Shown here one piece after another: positions 45,889 through 56,900 of a stretch of 64,000 nt of DNA. How positions within the stretch are numbered: the stretch's first letter is position 1; the number at the start of each line of letters is the position of its first letter. The translations under genes and the position numbers were made by a program. The stretch covers positions 744,001-808,000 of the forward strand of contig JACGZH010000004.1 of the NCBI GenBank assembly GCA_014706385.1, in the 5' to 3' direction. The notes beneath the pieces are model-generated. The model made no database searches. It was not told where the DNA came from and was given only the letters and a program-made list of their open reading frames with translations. Origin of the DNA: Phaffia rhodozyma (lineage: Eukaryota > Basidiomycota > Tremellomycetes > Cystofilobasidiales > Mrakiaceae).

Positions 45889-46824
45889 CGTTTGAGAAGA
45901 GCACAATGAAAGAAAAGATGAGAACGAGAGAAAGGAGAGAGGAAGAAAAAACGTAGAGAGATCAAGAGATGGAATCTAGGAACAGGAACGGGAATTAGAA
46001 GCAGGAACGGTCATGGTTACATCTTGAACGTATCTCTGACAAAAAATGCCGTAATGCCGTAACTGACCAGGCCTAGAATGCATAACCGACCGTAGCCGAT
46101 CCGGGTAGATAGCCGGACGAAGAGTCCTTATCGATCCTGTTATTCCCTGACCGACGTAATCCGAGGCGGACATGATGGTCGGTTGTGTGCTGTGTTTTCG
46201 AAACAGTACACCAAGCCATAGTCTTCTTTCTCTAGCCGCGGCTCCCATCGGTGACGGCGATGGCGGTGATGATGATGATGTCCATGACGAAGACGACGGA
46301 AAGCATACCGAATGGGGGGATTTATCCTATGCGTTCGAATGGACGCGCATAAGTGTATAGACGAACGACAAATCGATTTCACGCGCACATGTCGCGCACA
46401 TCCAATTTATCTCCTTCTTTCCCTCTAATTTTTTTTCCTTCCGTTGTTCTCAGCGATCGTCTACGGGTTCTGCTGGCTCTTTCAGTTTACGTCTAGACGA
46501 TCGAGTTGTTGGAAAAATTCTGCAAGAAGATAGCGAGAAAACGTTTACGTTTAGATTGCCAACGTCTCTCTGGTCGATCTCGATCTGATCCCCCTTTTTT
46601 CCCTGTTGGCTTCTACCATCTATTCGTTTCTCGCGCGCTCACGAAGTGCCCTCACTCTCCCCTTTATTTTTCTCCTTTTTTCCTTATATCATTCCTTGAA
46701 CCCTTCTCTCTCGGTCCTCCTCTCTTCCTCTCTTTCTTCTTCATAACAGTCCAGCCATCGAAGTCCTTGTAACTCTCCTTCTTTCCTCTACTCACCTATC
46801 CAACCATTCTTCTCTCTGCCTATA
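45889..46824. promoter_or_regulatory. Divergent promoter region, Pyp1-like / DUF89
   Basis: A 936-base region shared by two divergent phosphatase genes. No gene seen. It contains a GATGATGATG tract near 46265-46300 and strong + strand pyrimidine runs at 46400-46440 and 46660-46800, the latter leading into the DUF89 ATG. Confidence 0.45.
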
Positions 46825-49800
46825 ATGAGAATTGGCGCAATCAAAAAGACTATGCTTCACCTCGGAAACCTTCCTCCCAAGCCTAAAGAGGAACAACTTC
46901 TGAGTGTGGTCCAAGCACAAAAGACAAACTCGTCCCTGGTGAGCGCGTGCTTGAACAGAGGGGCCCAATACCGATCTTTAGATATCCGGTGGCCCCTCTT
47001 CTTATCATCGCTTGTCTTGACGTATAGCACAGATCTAATCATATCCTTTCGAATTCCTCCTTTGATAACTGATAGCCTCCTCGGACGCCCTCAACGATCA
47101 ATCCCAACAACCCTCCTTGGTACGCTTATCGTCCTCCGTGTTTCTGTTCCTTGAAGAATAGCGTCCCTGACTGACCATCAATCGTCATCCCCTTCCACAG
47201 GCCAGCGTTCCGAGGCAAGTTATGCTACTTATCTTTTCAGAGAGAAACCTCAAAAGTGCAACATTCTCGTGATAGCCGTATACTAACTCATTCGTTATCT
47301 CTAGGTTACCACGAATTTAGTTTCGCTCATGCGGTAAGCGTTAACTTCTTTGACCTCTTGATACAACGCATCTGAGCAAAAGGCATTGATTCTTTCCTCT
47401 TGAGACACTCAGGTCATGGGCCAACGGTTACCTACCATCCTCTCCAAAGGAATGGATGATACCATCAAGACTCTTAATGAGCAGGTTTGTCTGTCAATAT
47501 CTATCAATTCATGCGTCAAACAGGGCTAATACCTTAACAACGTTGCGATCGATCGGTTACCAAAAAGTCTGATGAGGACCTGATCGTCGACCTTGTTGCG
47601 TGTCTCAACAGAATGGAGCAACTGATGAGTGACTTGTCTAAAGTCGCTCTGATTAGACCCATCATTGACGACGGAACGGATACGGCGCTCTGGAACAAGG
47701 TATTAGCGCATATAATCGGATAGAATCAGCTCGCGGGTAACCATTAATTTGAGAATAGCTAATAAGATGATAACTGTTTGATAGGCTATCGCCAGATACT
47801 TCCAAGGGAAAGACTTCATGAGCGCGCCTTGGGCAAGCACTTCTATCCACCCGATCTCATACCGCTCTCAATTCTGATAGCTGATAAATTCTTCTGTCTG
47901 ATCATTTATTCATCAGCTCTTCGCCGAGGCTTACAAGGTAAATCAAGTTTATCACAAACACCCACTAGGCTATGACCTCTTCGTGCGCTAACTTATCTTG
48001 CGATCAATTAGTACCGACGACTCAGAGAGTGTTTCTCTGTTTCCAAGTACTGGACAGACTACGACATCTTTTTCAGGCAGAAAGTGTGTGAGAATACTTG
48101 GCTACAATCATCTTGACTTCGACCACTTACCCTTTGTCGTGTGGTCATCTAGTGTGATACGTTCGCTCGATCAGCCGATGCCGTGTAAGCCTGCCGTTCC
48201 TGTATTGACTTAGCTCAAGCTGTCATGCCGCTGTATGGAACCAGCAGATCTCACTTCTTTGTTCACTCTCATCTCTATCACACGAAGCTTTGAGCTCTCT
48301 ACCAGGTTCTCCTCTCCGTTCGAGTATGAAGAAGGCATGTCTGAGGAAGAAAAAAAAAAGGCAAGGAAGTTGTTGTTCCTAGAGCTCACCCAGGGTAAGT
48401 CTCTCTATGCTTCATGTCGAGATCACTATGAGTTTTTTCCCCCTTGCCTACCGACTGTATATCTGCTAGTATGTCTGTGGGGAAACTCGACCGATCTTTC
48501 CTTGTTGATCGACATGACGGAGGAACAGATCAAGAGTTTGCAGTCTACTGGAGGGGCTTCCCTAGCTGCTACCGAAAAGAACATTCGTTAGTGTTCAAAG
48601 TCATCCTAGGATCACATGTTATGTATTCAGCCATCTGATCCATCCTTCCCTGGCTTTGTGCTTTCATCAGTCGGAAATGACCTAGGAAAGATGTGGAATT
48701 TGATTTCAAAGACCAAGAATGGCCGAATTGACTTTGTACTTGACAATGCCGGATTCGAGCTGTACACCGATCTCGTTTATGCCGGTTAGTGTTACACCTT
48801 CGTCTGAGTATATTAACGGAAGACTGATGTTTATGTGCGCTTATGGCTTGTGTTGGCTGTTCATTTAGATTGGCTTGTCCAGGCTGGGTAACGTCCTTCT
48901 GATAGCACATTCTTTGACTGATGGCTTCTCAAGATTGAGCCTGCTTTCCATCTGTTTTTACGCTCCTCAATAGAATCGCGTCATCTGTTCATTTCCAGTA
49001 CGTTTGGATTGTGTTCATCGGAGACTTTCCTTTCTCAGAGCGTAGATGTCTTATGCTAATCCAAATGCGCCATACTCTATGACTATAGTGGAAAACGATT
49101 GCCTTGTATGTTCACCTCTCGACATTCGTCTCGAGATAAGAATTCCATCTCATATTCTTTATTCGCTTGCATTTTTTTGTCAGGGTTTGTCTCTGATGTT
49201 ACCAAGAAAGATTGGGATTGGCGTAAGTACTTTCTGTCGATCTCAGTTTAATGTATTCTCAGATCTTACCCTCTTCCTGGGCTTTTAGTCCTCAACAGCT
49301 GTGTCTACGGCCAGGTTAGTCCCGCTCCACGTCAAAACCCAATACGAAATGAGCTGAACTCTACATACCGCCTTCATATTCAGCTCTTCCCCGAAGCCTC
49401 GCAGGTTGAGATGGAGAGCCTAAGGATCATGGGGAATAGATGGAAGCAATATGAGAAGGAGGGCAAGTGGGTCTACGAACGTGAGTGTCCGTTTCGACCT
49501 AAGTTCTCTGTTTTTCTGAGTGAGGTCTGATACTTTGATGGTTTGGACGGTCATGACATCCCAGAGCATGGTGAGTTTTAACCTTCCGTTTTCGGCCGTC
49601 ATAGGTACTGTCCACTCATCCACCTGTATATCGTGCGCTAGCCTTCTGGACTACTGGGTACACCTTTGTGAGTTCTATCACATATTTTTCAGGCAAATTC
49701 TTGAGTAGCCTCCACGACACTTGGGCATGGATGACTGACGCAGCACTGGATGTGTCTTTAAGTGGGAGCTCATCAAAGAAGCTCCTGATCTGTTCCTCCA

Positions 49801-50542
49801 CTTGTCCAAGAGTGATCTCGTCATCTTCAAAGGAGTCGGTATAGTTTAACTATTATCATCGACGCCACACTCAAGACCACTGACAGCACATGTTCTACTG
49901 GTCGTTACAAACACAGGATCTCAACCACCGAAAGCTCACTTATGACTGCCAGTGCGTTTGGCTTTCTGAATACACAACAGATACTTTCTCTATCGGTAAT
50001 GACCGTTTTTTTCCTTGTGATCTTGAACAGAGCACCGAGCACGACGTCCTTTGAGAACGCTATTGGGCCCCTTTCGACTGCCGCTGGAGCACCACCTATC
50101 GTTTCTCTCCGAGTTATTAAAGCTGACGTGGTCGTCGGGTATGTTCTTTCTGCTACTTTTTGTACCAAAGGGCGCTTGTGGCTATGCTTATGATTGTTTC
50201 TATGATGACTATCCATAGATTGCCTGAGGGCGTGGCCGATAGACTGGATAAGGAAGAGCCTGGGTGGTTCGTTAAGCTTTCTTTAAACGAGTATCCAACG
50301 GACTGCTGACTTTCAACAAAAATTCCCTTGGCATCACAGGCGAATCTCTGCCAAATATGCCGTCGTCCTTCTCTCCGAAGGTAAACCTGTAAGCCGTCTT
50401 GTTTGTTGTCTTTGGCCTCCATGCCAGAACTCTCCTGGTATAAACACCGAGAGGGTTGATTTGATGTCAATAACTAAAGCTGCGTGTGGTGCTTGAACTG
50501 CCTGATATCGGTCTTTAGGGAGAGAACGTCGTATTTGCCTAG
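46825..50542 (+). CDS. DUF89-family metal-dependent phosphatase (ARMT1/YMR027W-like)
   Basis: A many-exon gene for a DUF89 damage-control phosphatase. The family uses Mn or other divalent metals to dephosphorylate sugar phosphates such as fructose phosphates. Family segments in order: [89 protein letters not shown] (the metal-binding DNAGxE motif), [33 protein letters not shown] (KGDxNxR motif), [14 protein letters not shown] and the end SEGKPGENVVFA. Exons I could place: 46825-46938, 47076-47119, 47201-47214 (14 nt), 47305-47333 (29 nt), 47413-47484, 47568-47699, 47785-47832, 47917-47937 (21 nt), 48012-48083, 48153-48184, 48288-48394. The introns at 47215 (GCAAGT) and 47833 (GCAAGC) start with GC. 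The N-terminal 35 residues are not conserved; a start at 46852 is possible. Confidence 0.85.
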
Positions 50543-50974
50543 ATAGTGCTGAATCATTCGTCGACGTCGTCCCACTAAACATTGAGCGAGATATATTTAA
50601 AATTGATTCTCTCATATTCTTTCTTTTCATAATCGTCCTGGATGTAAATCCTAGATTTCGTACTTTTCTCCCTCCTTTCTCTCTCCTCTCTGAATGTAGT
50701 CTTTGTTTGTACTCGATGATTATGTCAGTTATGTTATTATCGAGAGTTCAAAGATAGAGATCCTCTTCTCTAGGTGAGAGTTAGGCGAGAGGGGCAAGCA
50801 AATAGACATGACGCAAGCGCAGTTGTTTGCTTCGTTCAACGTCTTTTCATTTTGGCTCAATCCGGTTAGAGTACACTTACCGAGCGAGCACTCGTCCTTT
50901 CCTTCTCTTACGTCCGCTCTTCCAACACACTCCCTTTCTCCCTCTCGTGTTCTTTGAGTCTTCAGCCCATTCAG
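50543..50974. promoter_or_regulatory. Intergenic region between DUF89 and phospholipase D genes
   Basis: A 432-base tandem gap holding the DUF89 3' end and the PLD promoter. No gene seen; pyrimidine-rich just before the ATG at 50975. An upstream in-frame TTG at 50954 is not a credible start. Confidence 0.4.
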
Positions 50975-53900
50975 ATGACTCCTCAACTAGCCAGCTTGAC
51001 CAGTCAAATAGCGGCTCGTCTTTCTGCAGAAGTAGAGACCGACACAGACTCGTTTACTCAAGCGACCAACCAGGTCCCCAGCTCTGTCAAGATACCTTCA
51101 GGACCTACCCCCGAGAAACCAGAAGCGGTTGCCAACCAAGACGGGAACGTTCCTGCGCAGCATGATAGGTCTAATTCTTCTTCTGCTGGCTCTTCATCCG
51201 TAGGAGCAGATGGACGGAAGGGTGATGGGGTCGAAAGAGAACACGTAAAGAAAGGAGATAGAGCAGGAGGGATCGTTCATGAACAACATACAAACGGACA
51301 CGTCAACGGTCACGCGAACGGTCAAATGAATGGGAACGTACTTGACAAAAAAGACCACGATAATGAGACTAGACCAGGAGCGAAGGAAGGTCGACCGGAC
51401 GTTCATCTTCCTGATACCCATAACTCACTCGATTCCGTCTCACATCCACCGGACGACCTGTCTCCCTCAAGGGATGGAGCTGACGAGAAGGAAGAGGACC
51501 GAGCCAAGGATTTCTCGGCCAACACTTACAGCTTAAAGTTCCGAAGCTTGGCCGGTGGCGGGAAGGGAGTCAGAATGGAGTCCTATATGAGTCTGAAACA
51601 GAACGGTAGGGATAAGAAGCTTGACTTGCAGCCGCCTACAACAGAAGAACAGGGCGATTCGGATCTTCAAGAAGGGAACGAAGAACAACTCGAGGAGAGA
51701 AAACAAGCACAGCATGGCCAGGCCAAGAACGGCATGCTCACGTCGTCCGACATCCCAAAGGTCGGTCAAAGTGCGGAACCGACTTCACCACAAGTCGTTC
51801 GAAAGGACTTTGTTTATTCCCCGAATAGTTTAACCCCTTCTGATGGTCCCACTGGGATCGATCAAGAAGAGCTCGACACTTTACCTCCTCTTCATCCGGC
51901 TTCGGCTCCATTCAACCAACATAATTCTTTTCGAACGGCCGATCCAGTTCTCACCTCCGCCATTCACGTGCCTCACCCTTCTCGATCCTACTCAATGCCG
52001 GTATCTCATACTTCGAACCCGTTCGATCGATCACCGTCTACTCAGTTTCATCAGCGTCCTCCTGCGCGCAACGCTCCGGCATCACAGTTTGAAGGTTCGA
52101 ACGCTTCGGCCGCCTCACGTTGGGGAACGCTCAGACAGAGACTTCAGCTTTCAAAGAAAGAAAAGGATAAGCAGAACGGGAGAAGTGAGGAGGACAAGGC
52201 CGGAATAAGTCTGACAGATGAGCTGATGATGGGTAACCTAGGAGTACTGATCTTGAAATTGGCGATCGAGACTGATGAAAAGGGCAGGAAGAGGGTTCCC
52301 GTATTTCTGCATCATATCAGGTAACATCCTGTCTGATTTCTTCTGAAGCCTACTTTCGATGTATCTGCAAACGAAACTACTGATGTTCATTTGGCCTTTC
52401 TTTTCTTGTCTCTTTCTCTATGTTCAACAGATTCAAGGTCTCTGATTCTATCGGTGGATCAGGAAATCACCCGGTGTTCCGAGTAGAATGCGAGTACGGA
52501 AACGGAGCTGTCAAATGGGTGAGTGCTTGATTACTTGACACATCCGACGAGCATATTCTGAGTTTTCTCGTTTTTTTTTGCGCCCGGATCTATAAGGTAA
52601 TCTACCGAAGCCTAAGAGACTTCCTCTCTCTCCATGCGCACTATAAAGCCTCCAGTCTGACTCGGAACGTCCCCGGAAGAAATAAGGGGACGAAGGGTAC
52701 TGTCGAACTTCCAGAGTTCCCCAGATCTAGTATGTACTTTTCCTTCTTATGATTTCCTGGTTGATGTTCACATCATAGTATTGACACAGCTGCTTCATCC
52801 CTCCTTGCCTGTAGGTATCCCATACTTCCGTAATAAGAGAAAAGCTTCTTCCGGTCCGAAAGAAAAAGAGGACGAATCGACCACGCCAGTATACCCTTCC
52901 TCTCAAATGCCCAACCACCAAGGTGCTTATCATACTCCAGATGGTCCATCGAGGATGAACTCGGAGGTTGCCTCGTTCAAACATCTTCGGAAGAAGTTTA
53001 GGCCCAAGTCGGAGGACAGTCATTCTAGAGCTGGGTTTGTCGAGAATCAGCGAACAGCGTTGGAAAACTACTTAATAGGCGTCGTTCATGCTGTGGTTCG
53101 TCCTTTGTTCTATTCTCCTGACTCTTGCCACCTTCTGATTGACACGTCCTGATCTACTGTCGATCACCTTTCTCTTGGTAAATTTAGATGTATCGACCCG
53201 AGTCAAACCATCTGATCCGCTTTTTAGAGCTATCGGCCCTGTCGCTCTCTCTTGCACCCAATGGAGGGTGCCAGGGCAAGTCTGGTTACCTAAGAGTTCT
53301 TTCTGCCAATGTGTCGAGCAAGAAGGATAGACCAGTCTTGGCACCTTTGGCTTGGAAACGAGCACGGAAGTTTAGATGGTGGATTGTTAGAGAGAGTTAT
53401 CTAATTGCAGTCGATGAGCCCGATCAGGTACGCGATTGTTTGTTCCTTCCTCTCAGCTGAGGCTTTCTAATAAACTGTTTATATATCTGCTACCTGGATC
53501 GTTTTACGTCTATAACCTGACCTGATTGGTTTTAATCAGCTCGAGGTATTTGACGTCTTCTTGTTTGATCAAGATTTTGCTATCGAGGTACATTCTCTTC
53601 AGTTGGCTAGTTGGCTACCTCATACTGTCTCTGTTTCTGATATTCAGGACTTCTTCTCGACTCAATATTTAGCGCCCGAACCGAGTGCTTCGAAAGGGGA
53701 TCTCAAAGTTAGAGAACAAGTTCGGAGATGATAAGCACGACGGGGCATCGATCACCGAGATGAACGCTGAACAGACGGAGGAAAGCAGACTGGCCGCTAT
53801 GGAGGGTGACCTTCACGGTATCGATAAAGCTACGTTGGGTAGTATGAACGAAGACAGTGCCGGCAATGTCGTGAGTTTATGCCTCTTCTCTTTCCTTCAC

Positions 53901-56900
53901 CTCTTCAGGCTTGACATGGAGAATCAATCTGTTGATGTTGTTTTCCTCTTTTGTGCTTCATTCTTCTTAAGAGCAACCATACATTCTACATTAATAACTC
54001 TCAGACGAGGCTCAAATTGGTGGCTAAAGCAGTCGTACGTTCTGTTACATACTATATGCAACGAACAGCGGATCAAACCTGACAAATTTCCCTCATATTC
54101 ACTTCCTCTTCAAATATCATCCATATCTTCTCGTAGCGCCAAATGCAACAGTTCATCGCCTCTCTGGAAAAGATGGCGGCCGAAAGCATCTGGGCTGGTA
54201 GAAATCGATTTGACTCCTTTGCGCCGATTAGGCTGAACGTTTCTGCCCAGTGGTTGGTAGACGGACGTGATTATCTGTGGAATGTTAGTCGGGCGTTACT
54301 CAATGCCAAGGTATGTTTGGTCCTATCTATCTGGGTATTGTGTTTGACATGTACAGAAGATTCCGTACTTAATGATCTTCAAACCCGCGTGCCATCTTGA
54401 TCTCCAGAAATGTGTTTATATCCACGATTGGTGGTCAGTCTGAATCCTCTCCTCTCATTGCAAATTGTTCCATATTAATCCATTCTGCTGATAAAATTCT
54501 AGGCTATCTCCTGAGCTTTACATGCGACGGCCTGCTCAGGCCAAGTATCGGCTTGATAACATCATGAAGAAGAAAGCCGAAGAGGGCGTCAAGTTCTATA
54601 TTATTGTATAGTGAGGCTAGCTATCATCTATCTCCTTGCTCAATACGCTTCTCATCTGTTCTTACGACCGCCATATCAATCTTTCCAGCAACGAAGTGTC
54701 AAACAAGACTACACCGACGGACAGTTTGTATGTTTCTTGGTCAAGGTCATCAAATGTCGAACCCAGAAGCTGACTATAGCCTGGTTAAAAATAAACGCAG
54801 CTACACCAAGAAGAGTCTTCGAGGACTTCATCCAAACATCTTCATCCAACGATCGCCCTCCCACTTTGCGACCGGAACGTTCTATTGGTCTCATGTTAGT
54901 CTTACTTACATAATTTCCAAACCTTGTTCGTAACAAGCTGAACCTGTCTCAACCAACGCTCTCTGTTGTTTGACAGCACGAGAAGATGTGTGTGATCGAT
55001 GAAAAGATTGCGTTTATGGGTGGAGTCGACCTCTGCTTCGGTAGATGGGTGAGAGCATTCAATAAGTTTGTTTTCATCACGCTCTCTGCATCCCTGCTGA
55101 TGTAGTTTGTTATGACTGGGTTCGTTGATTTGTTCCACAGGATACTCCTCAACACTCCCTGGTCGACGATGACTTTGATCCCAACGTTGTCGAGGGCGAA
55201 GATGGGCCGGTTTGGCCGGGTAAAGATTACAGTAACCCGGTATGTGCAGCTGGGTCGATCATTAGTCTCAATCGATTCCCTTATCTAACGTCGCTCGAGA
55301 TTCTCCATATTTCCAGCGTGTACTCGATTTCCATACCTTGAACAAACCTTTCGATGATATATATGATCGACAAAAAGTTCCCCGAATGCCGTGGTAAGTC
55401 TGTTGTATTGACCTCTCTTTGATCAATCATTATGAAACTTCTTATATTAATTATTTACTCTCCAATAGGCACGATGTGGCGATGCAGATGGAAGGTCAAC
55501 CTGCTCGAGATCTGTGCAGACATTTCATTCAAAGATGGAATCATCTGCTGAGGATCAAGGTACAATCTAAATAGTTGTGATCCTTGACACAAATCTGTTT
55601 TACTCAGCAACCACCTTTGTCTCATCTTTTCCCGTCCATAGAATCACTCTTTAGCAATGCCCTTCTTGATCCCGGCGCCCGACTTTACAGTCGCCGAGCT
55701 TGAAAAAGAACAACTCACCGGAACGTGCGAGATTCAGGTCTGTCGATCTTGTGGTCCCTGTGAGTTCCTTTCTGTTTCAATTTTGTGTTTCGCTTATCCT
55801 ACCCGACTAGAGTTGCGATTTCGTTCTTATAAGATCTAAGGCTAACCGGTCTACATCACAGGGTCCATGGGCACTTCCAACAGGATTGAGTACGTCATAT
55901 ATTTTAACCTGTCGTTCTTTGGATATCTTATTGACCGATTCCTTGTAGACACTCGATTTTGAATGCCTATCTTAAAGGTAATGTTTGTTTATCAAAACAG
56001 AGCGTAGTGAGCTCGAAACTGAATACGATTTCTGTTTCCACCTTGGCTTCATCAGCTATACAACTTAGCGAGCATTTCATCTATATAGAAAACCGTATGT
56101 TTTCAGCCTTTTCTAATTCACTATTGTTGCTCCTGCCAGTTCGATCAGACAAACTTACCGTACAGGAGTTTCTTAATACTATATTGGCTGTCTAATCAGA
56201 GGTACACTCTTTCGACCTCTACACATGATTTACATGCCAAATATCAGTTTGACTAATCCCGATGTCATTTTTAGTTCTTCATCACGAGCACGGTTGTCGA
56301 TGGAATTGCAATCGAAAACCAGATTGGAGAAGCCCTTGTTGTTAGTATCATTCCTATTCTCACTCTTTCATGAAACGATATCTGAATACTACCCCTTGAA
56401 CAGAATCGAATTATTCAAGCTCATGAAGAAGGCACAGCCTGGCGAGCTTGTATCGTCATTCCGCTGTTGCCCGGATACACCTACCCAATAGATTCAGATG
56501 CGGCAAGCTCTGTAAGTATATTCAGTTTTTACGCTATCAAGTCAAGTAGATATTCAACGAGTATTACTTCAATCTAGGTTCGACTCATCGTGGAGTGTCA
56601 AAACAAATCCATTTGTCGAGGACCAAACTCTATCTTTGGACGATTACGCCAGGAGGGGATTGATGTGAGCTATTGTTTGACTGTTATATTCAAACTAGAA
56701 ACTGTACTGAACATAACGTCAACTATAGCCGGAAGACTATATCTCGTTCTTTTCGCTTCGAGGTTGGGGAAAGTTCAAGGATGGCTCATTGACCACCGAG
56801 CAAGTGTACATTCATGGTGAGCGTGTATTCATAATCGCGGCTGAGCATAATGAGGAGTGTTTGCTAATTCTCTTTATTTCCTTGCTCCGCGTGTTTGACG

